From the NCBI GenBank assembly GCA_017383485.1, contig JAFNXM010000013.1, positions 26,800-90,799 of the forward strand: DNA of 64,000 nucleotides. The letters are read 5' to 3'. The notes beneath the pieces were generated by a model, which saw only the letters and a list, made by a program, of their open reading frames with translations, searched no databases and was not told the origin of the DNA. The position numbers were made by a program, and so were the translations under genes. Source of the stretch: Bacteroidaceae bacterium (GTDB lineage Bacteria; Bacteroidota; Bacteroidia; Bacteroidales; Bacteroidaceae). Below are positions 1 to 8,286 of this stretch, one piece after another (the stretch's first letter is position 1; each line of letters opens with the position of its first letter).

Positions 1-2379
1 GAGTGCTACATCGCGATTGGTCGCGTTGCTGTGCATAATCAAGTTCAAAGTCTCAAGGTTAGAACATCCCTTGAATGCCTTGTCAGGGATAAGGATTGTC
101 ATAGGGGCATACATCTCGCCTGTATTCACGTCCTTGAAGTTGATGGTCTTGAGGTTCGTCTTGTTGTGAAAAGCAGTATTTCCTATGGACACAGTTTTGT
201 AGTTGTAAGCAGAACCAATATCGTTGTACAGCGTCACGGTTTCTTGATCTGCCACCTCCTTCACATACATATGATAGATAGTGTGCTTACACTCTGTCAT
301 CAACCACTGTCCTTGCAATGCCCAGGTTGGATTGCGGTGTGTCTTCTTACCAACCGTATTGGCTACATAGGTCAAGCCACCCACACCTGCAGCCGAAGCA
401 GCAGATATACCCGCAGCCATCATGTAATAGGAGTAGTTTGTCACAGCAGCTGCCACCGCAACTTCTTTTGCTGCCAAGGCAGTAGATGCAATAGAAACAT
501 TATTCAGAGCTGTAGTCAATGCAGTACTGCTAATGCTACTGAGAGTCATACCTGGCTGCCAAGTGGCATTAATTATAGTCGTTAATTTTGCAGTTTCACT
601 CAATGCCGTTTGAACCGCTGCATTAAGCGTAGCTTGAGCTGTATTGATTGCAGTCTGTCTGGCTGCTTCTGCAGTGAGTTGCGCAGCTGCTTTGGCAGAA
701 GTTGTCGCTGCATTGGCTGATCCCCAAGTAGCAATCGCTATGGCCACTTCCACACCAATAATGGCTGCATTCCACCATGAAGATTGCAAACGCGTCAATT
801 CTGAAGTTGGTAAGCTGTTTAATGACTTAGATGCATAATCATAAGTCACACCTTCGTGGGTGATGGGATCGTAGATTGTGGGCATATAGTCTGATGCCAC
901 AATTTTGTCAGCATATTGACTCCAGTTGGGGTCAGAGATATACATGTCGTATAGTTGTGGAGCCACTACGATACGGAAGTCCTGGTGGCAACCATCGAAG
1001 ACATCGCTGCCTACCAATACATCCGTCGGATACAACATCTCATAGCGATTATCTCCATCTGTGGCAAGGTAATACATGTTGAACTCCTTCAGATTATTAC
1101 AATTTTGGAAGGCACCGTCATGTATCACCATCTTCAGTCGTGTATTGGCATTATCTAATCCAGATGCGCAGTCTTCGAACACTACTTTTTGGATATTCTC
1201 GTTGCCTTGAAGCGCTGTGCTGTTGATGGCTATGGTCTTATAATTGTAGGTGGTACCAATGTCATTGTAGATACGCATTTCACCATTAGCGGCAGCGATC
1301 TTGTTATTGTCCACGCCAACGATTTGCATGTACCAAGTCTCTTTGTTTGGTGCACCAACAAGCAGCTGGTCGAGATCGAGATTGCGGAACTCTGTCGTCC
1401 AGGGTTCAAGCAATGTCTTCATCTCGTCTATTTTGCTACTTGAGAGTTGGTGACCGAAGTAACCATATTTCACACCATCTTCCTCTTCGAAGTCGGTGGG
1501 GGTGTAGTTGGATGCTACGATATAGTCAGCATACTTGTTCCAGTTGGGGTCGGCAAGGAACATCTTGTACACCAATGGGTCCACTACAATACGGAAGTCC
1601 TCGTGGCAACCGTCAAATACGTTGCTGCCGATATAGACGTCTGTGGGCTTGAGCATCTGCTCGTGGTTGGTGCCGTCGGTGACGGTGTAATACATATAGA
1701 GCTCCCGTAGGTTGCTACAGTTTTGGAAGGCGCCATCGTGTATCACCATTTTGAGCATTGTGTTGGCATTGGCCGAACCAGAAGCACAGTCTTCGAACAC
1801 GATTCGTTGGATGTGGGTGTTGCCGCGCAGGGCTGTGCCGTCGATGGCAATGGTCTTGTAGTTGTAAGTACTACCGATGTCATTGTAGATGCGCATCGTG
1901 CCGTCCAAATCGTCGATGTCATCGTTGTCCACGCCTGTGATTTGCATATACCAAGTTTCCTCGCCTGGTGCTTGGGTCAGGATGCCCTCGACATCAAGGT
2001 CTGTAAACTTTTCTTTCCAGGGGTTGACAATCTCCTTCATAGCGTCCATATCGTCGCTTGAGAGCTGATCGCCGTAGTAACTGTACTGCACTCCATCTTC
2101 CCAATAGCCCCAAGATGCTCGGGGTTGTACACTCGTCGTTGTGTTTGAGCGCTTTTGCGAAGAAGTCTTCATGACGGGTTCGTGCACCACGAAACATTGT
2201 GCCACGGAGTCGTATGTCATCTCCGAGGCAGGAATGGCTTCGGTGGCAAGGGGGTAGGACTGTGTTTGCAAACAACTGTCCTCCGTCACCTCATTCGAAC
2301 CGTCTGCCCATGCCCTGAAGGGCAATGATAGCATCAGTATAGATGCCGTGGCAAGGGTAAATAAAGTTTTCCTTTTCAT
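1..2379 (-). CDS. BspA-like leucine-rich repeat surface protein (3' end outside window)
   Basis: This open frame runs from an ATG at 2379 through the window edge, so the C-terminus is missing. The N-terminus is a signal peptide ending in AWA before D. Two tandem blocks of about 207 residues follow (roughly 2118-1495 and 1494-870). Each contains ETWYMQI, MRIYNDIG and TYNYKTIAI and leucine-rich segments such as GAFQNC and VFDGCH, typical of BspA/LRR_5 proteins. A third block (YNDIGSAYNYKTVSI) is interrupted by about 150 alanine-rich, partly hydrophobic residues between about 800 and 350. The family is usually cell-surface and linked to adhesion; that role here is inferred. It is divergent from the TPR regulator at 2850. 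Confidence 0.85.
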   Translation of the reverse strand, partial: MKRKTLFTLATASILMLSLPFRAWADGSNEVTEDSCLQTQSYPLATEAIPASEMTYDSVAQCFVVHEPVMKTSSQKRSNTTTSVQPRASWGYWEDGVQYSYYGDQLSSDDMDAMKEIVNPWKEKFTDLDVEGILTQAPGEETWYMQITGVDNDDIDDLDGTMRIYNDIGSTYNYKTIAIDGTALRGNTHIQRIVFEDCASGSANANTMLKMVIHDGAFQNCSNLRELYMYYTVTDGTNHEQMLKPTDVYIGSNVFDGCHEDFRIVVDPLVYKMFLADPNWNKYADYIVASNYTPTDFEEEDGVKYGYFGHQLSSSKIDEMKTLLEPWTTEFRNLDLDQLLVGAPNKETWYMQIVGVDNNKIAAANGEMRIYNDIGTTYNYKTIAINSTALQGNENIQKVVFEDCASGLDNANTRLKMVIHDGAFQNCNNLKEFNMYYLATDGDNRYEMLYPTDVLVGSDVFDGCHQDFRIVVAPQLYDMYISDPNWSQYADKIVASDYMPTIYDPITHEGVTYDYASKSLNSLPTSELTRLQSSWWNAAIIGVEVAIAIATWGSANAATTSAKAAAQLTAEAARQTAINTAQATLNAAVQTALSETAKLTTIINATWQPGMTLSSISSTALTTALNNVSIASTALAAKEVAVAAAVTNYSYYMMAAGISAASAAGVGGLTYVANTVGKKTHRNPTWALQGQWLMTECKHTIYHMYVKEVADQETVTLYNDIGSAYNYKTVSIGNTAFHNKTNLKTINFKDVNTGEMYAPMTILIPDKAFKGCSNLETLNLIMHSNATNRDVAL

Positions 2380-2479
2380 TTGTTATTTATTAAGTTGTAT
2401 TTTGGTGTTAATGTCCAGTTTTTGATTTTAATATCCAGTCTTTTGAGGTGGGTGGCAACTCTTATTTTGTTATTAAATT

Positions 2480-2579
2480 ATTCGTGCAGATTCGTGCAGA
2501 TTCGTGGTTTCCCTAAATAATAGTACCGCAAATGTTTTTTTTACCACGAATGCGCTTCGCTTCACGAATTGACACGAAT
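2480..2579. repeat. Palindromic array of ATTCGTG units
   Basis: Three direct copies of ATTCGTG, spaced by CAG, start at 2480, 2490 and 2500. Three copies of the reverse complement CACGAAT lie at 2545-2551, 2563-2569 and 2573-2579. The two halves could fold into a long hairpin in the untranslated leader of the BspA-like gene. Function unknown. Confidence 0.7.
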
Positions 2580-2640
2580 ATTGACTGGCGCATTAGTCTG
2601 CTTCCGAATTGCCGTTGTTTTATACTTTGTATAAACTATG

Positions 2641-2648
2641 CAAAGTTA
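2641..2648 (-). promoter_or_regulatory. Promoter -7 box for the BspA-like gene
   Basis: The minus strand reads TAACTTTG, matching the Bacteroidetes consensus TAnnTTTG. It would give a leader of about 255 nt containing the ATTCGTG array. Confidence 0.45.
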
Positions 2649-2755
2649 CTTTGAACTGCCGAAATCTTAAAAAAATGAAATCCTACATTTCTTGCTACAA
2701 CCCCTGTATTTACGGGTGTATACATCAAATGTAAACCGAAATGTAAACACGAGAA

Positions 2756-2788
2756 TTTAGGTTACTACATAGAATTTACATACTTTTG
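2756..2788 (+). promoter_or_regulatory. Promoter for the TPR/HTH regulator
   Basis: TACTTTTG at 2781-2788 matches TAnnTTTG, with a TTTA -33-like box at 2756-2759, 21 nt upstream. The start codon follows at 2850. Confidence 0.55.
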
Positions 2789-2849
2789 CATTATGTTTAT
2801 ACGATAGACATAAAGGCAAGTCTTAGTGATATACAAAAGAAAAACAATT

Positions 2850-4778
2850 ATGAAATTACCTTTATGGAGTAGATGTCTGCTCCTACTTCAAATGTTGCTT
2901 TTGGTATGCGGCACGTGTTTTGCAAACGAAGAACTCTTTCGCGAAGCAAGAACTTTGCAGCGTGGCGGGAAGTACAAAGAGGCCATCGAAGCATTCAGGA
3001 ACTACCTGACACAACCTGTGGCAGGAGACAGTCTTTCCGACCAAGAGCAAACCTTGTATACTGAAGCTTTGATGCAACTGATGAATACTTTTCAAAGCAA
3101 AGGTGAGCCCGAGGCTTGCATTACTACCCTGGAAGAGGTTTTCAAGGGTTCGCCTGCCATACAAAGACAATGTCTGAGGGATTATTATTCCATACTGGGA
3201 TATGCTTTGTCTCGCACAGAAAGAATGAAAGAGGCAGAAGAAACGACGATGAAAGCACTCGCGCTGCCGCTTCATCAACCTACACCTGAAAATTATTTCC
3301 GCGATTATGCCTATGCAGCAGCGGTGTTTTATAGCAATCCCAACTATCAGAAGGAAGTGATAAACTGGTGCGAAGAGGCTATGAAGCAGGCTGATTTGTG
3401 CAAGAATACTTCGGGTAAACAGTGGGTGATGACGATGCTGGGGTCTCTCTACAAACGAAACGGGCACATCAATAAGGCGATGAAGCTATTCTTGCAAAGC
3501 AAGGAGGAAGCGCTGGACAAGAAGGATGATTTAGGCGTACTCAATAGCCTAAATACATTGACAGACCTTTTCCTTTATTGGAAACTGCCACAATATGCAA
3601 ATATCTACGCGTCAGAAGCCCTGCAAGTGGAAAAGGGGATGAAGGAAAAGAATCCGATGGTGTCGGCACAGACCTATATAAATAAAGGTTGGGCACTGTA
3701 TCATCTTGGCGTAGCGGATTCGGTATCTTATTACACACAACAAGCTCGTGCGCTCTGTCAGTCGCTACCTTATAATAGCGGTATGGTGGACGTGAACTTG
3801 CTGAATGGTACATTCATGGCAGAGGGAAAAGGAGATTCCCTCCAGAATGGCATAAAGGAACTACTGCAAGTAGCACAACAAGCTACGACCGTGAATCGTG
3901 CGAAAGCCTATCACCAATTGGCTCAAACCTACTTGAAACACGGGAACAACGGCATGGCAGAGACCATGCTCGATAGCCTATATGTATTGCTGAAGCAATG
4001 TGATTCGCCAGCCTACATCCACGTGGACTATGGGCCGATATTGGATCATTTTCTGAAAACCAAGAATCAGTCGAAAGTCGAGCAATTCCTCAGGATGATG
4101 CTCAAAGAACAGCAAACTTTAGAGGAGAAGAATGTAAATTTCAATCTGGTGGAGTCTATCGTTGAACTACAGATAGCACATAATAAACAAGAAGAGATGA
4201 TAATTCAGCTGGGAAATACCAACCAACGTCTTTGGGTATTGGTGGGGATCGTCTTATTCGTCGTCGTCATTGCTGCGGTTGTGATTTTCCTTTTATATCA
4301 AAGAAAGCAGCACAAACTGCAAATGAAGCAGGCCGATGCCGAACTTACTTCCGTAGTACAAAAGCTGGAACAATCAAATGCTGAAAAAGAAATGAGAGCG
4401 CAAGAGATCAAAGATTTCCTGAAAGAGAAAAACAATAGCCTGGAACTGGAAGCTTTGACACCATCAATACTTCTAACAGAAGGAGAATCCAAATTCCGTC
4501 AGTGCTTCGAACTGTTGTATCCGCTATTCCTACCTTGTCTTCGAGAGAGAGTGCCCACGATCACTCGCCGTGAAGAGTTGCTCTCAATGCTCATTGTCTT
4601 AAAGCAAGACAACAAGAGAATAGCCGAACTCTTGGCAGTTGCCCCAAGAAGTGTCTTGATGCTTCGTCACCGCTTCCGCCAAAAGATTGGCATGGAGACT
4701 GAATTCTCGTTGGAAAATTTTATAGAGGAGATATTGAGAATTACTAAAAGTTCTGGTGAAATGCCAGAGGCAGATTAA
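2850..4778 (+). CDS. TPR-repeat membrane protein with C-terminal helix-turn-helix
   Basis: The 642-residue product starts at ATG 2850 with a signal peptide (leucine-rich, ending near CGTCFA). A GTG eight codons upstream is less likely because the hydrophobic signal begins just after the ATG. Residues about 30-450 are helical and TPR-like. One membrane segment lies at about 461-484 (LWVLVGIVLFVVVIAAVVI), followed by a charged coiled coil and a C-terminal HTH-like region at about 570-617 (NKRIAELLAVAPRSVLMLRH). The architecture places TPRs outside the membrane and the HTH inside, like many Bacteroidetes one-component regulators. It is divergent from the BspA-like gene and may control it; that is inference. 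Confidence 0.8.
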   Translation: MKLPLWSRCLLLLQMLLLVCGTCFANEELFREARTLQRGGKYKEAIEAFRNYLTQPVAGDSLSDQEQTLYTEALMQLMNTFQSKGEPEACITTLEEVFKGSPAIQRQCLRDYYSILGYALSRTERMKEAEETTMKALALPLHQPTPENYFRDYAYAAAVFYSNPNYQKEVINWCEEAMKQADLCKNTSGKQWVMTMLGSLYKRNGHINKAMKLFLQSKEEALDKKDDLGVLNSLNTLTDLFLYWKLPQYANIYASEALQVEKGMKEKNPMVSAQTYINKGWALYHLGVADSVSYYTQQARALCQSLPYNSGMVDVNLLNGTFMAEGKGDSLQNGIKELLQVAQQATTVNRAKAYHQLAQTYLKHGNNGMAETMLDSLYVLLKQCDSPAYIHVDYGPILDHFLKTKNQSKVEQFLRMMLKEQQTLEEKNVNFNLVESIVELQIAHNKQEEMIIQLGNTNQRLWVLVGIVLFVVVIAAVVIFLLYQRKQHKLQMKQADAELTSVVQKLEQSNAEKEMRAQEIKDFLKEKNNSLELEALTPSILLTEGESKFRQCFELLYPLFLPCLRERVPTITRREELLSMLIVLKQDNKRIAELLAVAPRSVLMLRHRFRQKIGMETEFSLENFIEEILRITKSSGEMPEAD

Positions 4779-4798
4779 GTGGTGTTAGAAACTTTGGT

Positions 4799-4861
4799 GT
4801 GTGTAAAAGGGAATGACATTGTGTTGCAACAATATTTCCTTTTATACACAGCGATTTTTTT
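4799..4861 (+). terminator. Rho-independent terminator after the TPR regulator
   Basis: Arms GTGTAAAAGGGAA and TTTCCTTTTATACAC form a long hairpin, followed by a T-run at 4854-4861. Confidence 0.7.
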
Positions 4862-4870
4862 CATTCGCTA

Positions 4871-4923
4871 AAAAATATTGAAGTAAAGCTTGATATTATT
4901 TCGCTCGCTTAATCGTATATTTG
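4871..4923 (+). promoter_or_regulatory. Promoter region of the deaminase gene, shared with GH85
   Basis: The -7 box TATATTTG lies at 4916-4923. The preceding 45 nt contain AAAAATATTG, CTTGATAT and TTTCGCTCGCTTA, which recur in the same order and spacing before the GH85 gene (14431-14481). Confidence 0.6.
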
Positions 4924-4942
4924 CAGAAAAAGGAGGTTTACT

Positions 4943-5455
4943 ATGAATACTGCTGATAAATATTTGAGAGAGACTGCTGATTATTCTGCAGAGGATGCAA
5001 AGTTCATGGCGATGGCCATAGATCTGTCGATTAAGAATATTGACGAGGGCGGAGGCCCCTTTGGAGCAGTCATCGTACGCGACGGAGAGGTGATAGCCAC
5101 AGGCACCAATCGCGTCGTACCTAATACAGACCCTACGGCGCATGCCGAGATTATTGCTATTAGAAAAGCCTGTGCCAAATTGGGTACTTTCCAGTTGACG
5201 GGTTGTACGATATACAGTTCGTGCGAACCCTGCCCTATGTGCCTCAGCGCACTTTATTGGGCTGGCGTGGACCGTATTTGTTATGGCAATACCAAGGACG
5301 ATGCCAAGGCGATCAACTTCGACGATTCCTTCATCTACGATCAACTCGAACTGAACTATGCCGATCGCTCTATTCGCTGCGAACATTTCATGCGCACAGA
5401 GGCATTGGAAGCTTTTCGCAAATGGGCAGAGCGAGAAGACAAAGTCTGCTATTGA
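4943..5455 (+). CDS. guaD: Guanine deaminase-like nucleoside/nucleobase deaminase
   Basis: The 170-residue cytidine-deaminase-fold protein has zinc ligands His67 (TAHAE, with catalytic Glu69), Cys94 and Cys97 (SCEPCPMC). The later FDDSFIYDQ segment and the aromatic C-terminus (WAEREDKVCY) resemble Bacillus-type guanine deaminase more than tRNA adenosine deaminase TadA. It would convert guanine to xanthine and ammonia in purine salvage. It is monocistronic with its own promoter. A broader nucleobase or tRNA deaminase role cannot be excluded from sequence alone. Confidence 0.8.
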   Translation: MNTADKYLRETADYSAEDAKFMAMAIDLSIKNIDEGGGPFGAVIVRDGEVIATGTNRVVPNTDPTAHAEIIAIRKACAKLGTFQLTGCTIYSSCEPCPMCLSALYWAGVDRICYGNTKDDAKAINFDDSFIYDQLELNYADRSIRCEHFMRTEALEAFRKWAEREDKVCY

Positions 5456-5541
5456 CGGCAGATGATTTATTGACATTAGAACCTATATCAATGCCATCAG
5501 TCTTTACCCTTATGCTCATGGGGGCGGACTCGTGCCATTAG

Positions 5542-5571
5542 TTTGCCGATTTTACATTTTTTGTAATTTTG
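5542..5571 (+). promoter_or_regulatory. Promoter for the small exported protein
   Basis: A TTTG -33 box (5542-5545) is followed after 18 nt by TAATTTTG (5564-5571). The ATG is at 5618. Confidence 0.5.
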
Positions 5572-5617
5572 CCATTCATTATTTAATAGGTGGAAAATAT
5601 ATCAAATTTAATTTAGT

Positions 5618-6139
5618 ATGAAACATTATATTTTATTATTGCTTGTAGTCGTTTTTAGTCTGAATGTCGCGGCGCAGAGCATAGTGGCGGACTCGGTGGC
5701 TTACAATCCCATCGATATTCGTGGTAGCAGGGTGTTTATGAATGATCTGGAACTCGACAAGAATAGTGCTACCTCTTGTTTCTCGTCGGTGAATGGGCTG
5801 GACAGAAGCCAAGACTATTTGAAATACCGCGCGGGATATAAGACGGGGCTTGGACTCACAGTGGGTGGTGCATCATTAGCCGTTTTTGGTTTAGGGTCAA
5901 CCCTGTTCGGTTTCGTTTATGGTTTGTCAAATGCTTTTACTAATAGTAGTGACGCTTTGGCAGATGCTGCGATGTATTTGGGGATGGGTTCGATGGTTGT
6001 TGGTTCGCTCTGCTTTGTGGCTGGTATCCCCACGCTCTGTGTATACAAGACGCGCTTGAATCGTTTGGAAAAGGGGTACAATACCTCGCTCAGCATCGGA
6101 GCTTCGCCTACGGGCTTGTCATTGTCCATCAATTTTTAA
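5618..6139 (+). CDS. Small exported glycine-rich membrane protein, unknown function
   Basis: I do not recognise a family. The 173-residue product has a signal peptide (ending NVAAQ), a polar stretch to about residue 70, then a glycine-rich hydrophobic hairpin (GLGLTVGGASLAVFGLGST, then MYLGMGSMVVGSLCFVAG), and a polar C-terminus (SIGASPTGLSLSINF). Proteins of this shape are common single genes in Bacteroidales. It has its own promoter and a terminator at 6220. Confidence 0.65.
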   Translation: MKHYILLLLVVVFSLNVAAQSIVADSVAYNPIDIRGSRVFMNDLELDKNSATSCFSSVNGLDRSQDYLKYRAGYKTGLGLTVGGASLAVFGLGSTLFGFVYGLSNAFTNSSDALADAAMYLGMGSMVVGSLCFVAGIPTLCVYKTRLNRLEKGYNTSLSIGASPTGLSLSINF

Positions 6140-6219
6140 TACGAGTCGTACGGATCAGTGTTGATTTGTTCTGAGATTAAGAGGTCTTGAAGTTCTGAAC
6201 AACTGATGGACCAAACGAT

Positions 6220-6256
6220 AAAATACCTTGTCAAACAATGGCAGGGTATTTTTTGT
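6220..6256 (+). terminator. Terminator after the small exported protein
   Basis: AAAATACC pairs with GGGTATTTT around a loop and runs into TTTTTT. Confidence 0.6.
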
Positions 6257-6361
6257 CTATTAGGATATGCCGAGTTTTTTTAATATATTATTGTAATGGC
6301 TCCTTATTATATATAATGTATCACCCGGCAGTGCAACTCTGCCACCTATCAATTTTGCTAA

Positions 6362-6386
6362 TTTGTCAAAAAACTTCGCATTTTTT
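6362..6386 (+). repeat. 25-mer motif copy 1
   Basis: TTTGTCAAAAAACTTCGCAT followed by a T-run. This motif recurs near several inverted-repeat elements in the window. Confidence 0.5.
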
Positions 6387-6445
6387 GTTCGTCCGACTTT
6401 TATGCTTTTTTAATATTTGATTATCGGTAGCAAGGTGGGGATTTC

Positions 6446-6529
6446 AAAAAGTCAAGGCCTTGTGAAAATAAAGTCTTGGCTTTTTTCAACGATCCGTTGC
6501 GAAATTTTTACGAGGTCTTGACTTTTTTC
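6446..6529 (+). repeat. Intergenic inverted-repeat element, copy A
   Basis: Ends AAAAAGTCAAGGCCTTGTGA and its near reverse complement (ending at 6528) form terminal inverted repeats of about 25 bp. The family core is at 6488-6511 and is the most diverged copy (AACGATCCGTTGCGAAAT). It lies between two plus-strand genes. Confidence 0.75.
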
Positions 6530-6548
6530 ACCGGAAAAATCAATAAAA

Positions 6549-6587
6549 ATTAGGCGAAATAGCCCAGTTGTGTCTATTCCGCCTAAT
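6549..6587. repeat. Hairpin with 14-bp arms
   Basis: ATTAGGCGAAATAG and CTATTCCGCCTAAT pair at 13 of 14 positions around an 11-nt loop. No T-run follows. Possibly a structural part of the repeat region. Confidence 0.5.
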
Positions 6588-6651
6588 TTTCTACACAAAT
6601 TTACAACAATTTTTCGCGTGTTCCAAATCCCGATTTTTGCCATTTTGCCCC

Positions 6652-6678
6652 TTTTGTCAAAATTTTTCGCATTTTTTT
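6652..6678 (+). repeat. 25-mer motif copy 2
   Basis: TTGTCAAAATTTTTCGCA followed by a T-run, 120 bp downstream of element A. Confidence 0.55.
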
Positions 6679-6810
6679 GCAGGATTTGATGATTTTCAAA
6701 TAAATGCGTTACTGCTCTGAAAATAAATGATATATATGCTGTTTCGGCCTACTGTTGCATCTGCTGTAAAAGAAAAAGTGAATTTTTTTTCAAAAAAAGT
6801 GGCGAGAAAA

Positions 6811-6842
6811 TTTGGAGGATAAAAAACAAAGTCTTACTTTTG
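6811..6842 (+). promoter_or_regulatory. Promoter for the Fur-family regulator
   Basis: TTTG at 6811-6814, 20-nt spacer, TACTTTTG at 6835-6842. The ATG is at 6882. Confidence 0.6.
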
Positions 6843-6881
6843 CATTGAAATCAAAAATGAAATGATTACAAATTTGAAATT

Positions 6882-7304
6882 ATGCAGAAGGACGCCTACA
6901 CATATTTGACCGAGCACGGCATCAAGCCCTCTCCCCAGCGCATGGCGGTGATGGAATATCTGATAGCCAACCCCGTGCATCCTACAGTCGAGGCGATCCA
7001 TGCAGCTTTGGTGGGACGGATGCCGACCCTGTCGAAAACGACTGTCTACAACACCTTGAAACTCTTCGTGGAAAGTGGAGCAGCACAGGTCCTGACGATC
7101 AATGAAAAGATGACCAATTTTGACGCCGACGTCGAGCCTCACGCACACTTCCTCTGCGCTGAATGTGGCGAGATATACGATATCGCTGAAAACGAGGAGA
7201 TGGTGAAGCAGGCTACTGCACTACCCGAAAACTTTCAACTCGACACGACCTCGGTTTACCTGAGGGGGATCTGTCCAAAGTGTCTACAGAAAAAGAATAA
7301 ATAA
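6882..7304 (+). CDS. Fur-family metalloregulator, PerR-like
   Basis: The 140-residue protein has an N-terminal winged helix (SPQRMAVMEYL, then LSKTTVYNTLKLF) and a C-terminal dimer domain. Structural-zinc cysteines are 92/95 (CAEC) and 131/134 (CPKC). The regulatory-site region FDADVEPHAH supplies Asp81, His87 and His89, which fits peroxide sensing by histidine oxidation as in PerR. The next gene, 66 bp downstream, is a rubrerythrin, a usual PerR target, so a peroxide-stress role is likely. Fur or Zur function is less likely given the neighbour. Confidence 0.85.
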   Translation: MQKDAYTYLTEHGIKPSPQRMAVMEYLIANPVHPTVEAIHAALVGRMPTLSKTTVYNTLKLFVESGAAQVLTINEKMTNFDADVEPHAHFLCAECGEIYDIAENEEMVKQATALPENFQLDTTSVYLRGICPKCLQKKNK

Positions 7305-7370
7305 GTACACAAAAACTAACAATCGAGAATAATAATCAAAAAAACGTATAACATTTAATCTGAAACTATT

Positions 7371-7925
7371 ATGAACAAGAAATTTATCTGCACAGTATGT
7401 GGTTATGTACATGAAGGAACTGAAGCACCTGAAAAGTGCCCACTTTGTAAGGTACCCGCTTCTAAGTTTAAGGAAATGGACGAAACTGCAGGTTTGCAAT
7501 TTGTAGCTGAACATGAATTAGGCGTTGCAAAAGGTTGCGACGATGAAATGATAAAGGACCTGAACAATCACTTTATGGGCGAATGCACCGAAGTAGGTAT
7601 GTATCTCGCTATGAGCCGTCAGGCAGATCGTGAAGGTTATCCCGAAATCGCAGAAGCTTTCAAGCGCTATGCTTGGGAAGAAGCAGAACATGCTTCTAAG
7701 TTTGCTGAACTCCTGGGCGATGTGGTTTGGGATACAAAGACTAACCTCGAAAAGCGTATGAATGCTGAATCTGGCGCTTGCGAAGACAAGTTCCGCATCG
7801 CTAAGCGTGCTAAGGAACTCAACCTCGACGCTATCCACGATACAGTACACGAAATGGCTCGCGACGAAGCTCGTCACGGCAAGGGATTCGAAGGTCTCTT
7901 CCACAGATACTTTGGAAAAAAGTAA
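7371..7925 (+). CDS. Reverse rubrerythrin (N-terminal rubredoxin domain)
   Basis: The 184-residue protein has a rubredoxin-type Fe(SCys)4 site first (Cys7, Cys10, Cys23, Cys26) and then a ferritin-like diiron domain with EEAEH and DEARH motifs. Classical rubrerythrins have the opposite order. Such reverse rubrerythrins reduce hydrogen peroxide, and in some anaerobes oxygen, using NAD(P)H-derived electrons in the cytoplasm. It follows the PerR-like regulator on the same strand, and probable repression by it is inferred. It is followed by a terminator at 7963. Confidence 0.9.
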   Translation: MNKKFICTVCGYVHEGTEAPEKCPLCKVPASKFKEMDETAGLQFVAEHELGVAKGCDDEMIKDLNNHFMGECTEVGMYLAMSRQADREGYPEIAEAFKRYAWEEAEHASKFAELLGDVVWDTKTNLEKRMNAESGACEDKFRIAKRAKELNLDAIHDTVHEMARDEARHGKGFEGLFHRYFGKK

Positions 7926-7962
7926 TTCCCGACTCAAAGAATTTAGGTTGATAATTGATGGA

Positions 7963-7993
7963 ATGCCTTCTGGGAGACCAGGGGGCATTTTTG
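7963..7993 (+). terminator. Terminator after rubrerythrin
   Basis: ATGCC-TT-CTGG pairs with CCAG-GG-GGCAT, including G-U pairs, followed by TTTTTG. Confidence 0.65.
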
Positions 7994-8131
7994 TCATATA
8001 TCGGTGGTTCTGATATCTAGGAAAGTGTATCTCAACGATGCCAAGTGTATTTAAACTCTGCAAAAAATGTATCTCAGTGTTGCCCGTTGAAGGAGATGCC
8101 CAGAACAGAAGAATTTGAATGTTGGATTATA

Positions 8132-8173
8132 TAGAATCGCCTTACAATAAAAACTGTGAGGCGATTTCTTTTG
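8132..8173 (+). terminator. Hairpin terminator upstream of purA
   Basis: GAATCGCCTTACA pairs with TGTGAGGCGATTTC and is followed by TTTTG. It lies upstream of the purA promoter, so it does not belong to the purA transcript. Confidence 0.55.
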
Positions 8174-8203
8174 TCGTATGGCCTTTCTTTCAATTCTTTG
8201 TTG

Positions 8204-8211
8204 TATCTTTG
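8204..8211 (+). promoter_or_regulatory. purA promoter -7 box
   Basis: TATCTTTG matches TAnnTTTG. The downstream sequence ACTCGCAGAA resembles the start region of several other promoters in the window. Confidence 0.55.
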
Positions 8212-8286
8212 TACTCGCAGAAAGAATGGACTCGGTAGCGCGAGACAATTTCACTGAAAAGAAAATATATAGATAATCAAAATACA

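Larger units (their letters stand above)
2380..2849. other. Divergent intergenic region with promoters and ATTCGTG palindromic array
   Basis: No gene is seen here. It holds a minus-strand promoter candidate (2641-2648) for the BspA-like gene, a plus-strand promoter (2756-2788) for the TPR regulator, and an array of ATTCGTG/CACGAAT units at 2480-2579 that would lie in the BspA-like gene's 5' leader. Confidence 0.6.
6140..6881. other. Intergenic region with terminator, repeat element A and two 25-mer motifs
   Basis: No gene is seen. It contains a terminator (6220-6256), 25-mer motifs at 6362 and 6652, the 85-bp inverted-repeat element (6446-6529), a 14-bp-arm hairpin at 6549-6587 and the fur promoter (6811-6842). 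Confidence 0.6.
7926..8286. other. Intergenic region with two hairpins and the purA promoter
   Basis: No gene is seen. It holds terminators at 7963-7993 and 8132-8173, two GTATCTCA copies near 8026 and 8069, and a promoter at 8204-8211. The second terminator, lying before the purA promoter, leaves room for a short unannotated transcript. Confidence 0.5.

Noticed and set aside
31-2061. Several plus-strand frames across the first 2 kb
   Set aside because: They lie opposite a continuous minus-strand BspA-like gene with signal peptide and clear repeats; their peptides have no recognisable motifs.
2480-2579. Short CRISPR-like array
   Set aside because: The repeat unit is only 7 bp with 3-bp spacers and inverted partners; there are no cas genes.
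6446-6529. Plain rho-independent terminator reading of the inverted-repeat elements
   Set aside because: Copies B and G lie between divergent promoters where no transcript ends, and a conserved internal core is present.
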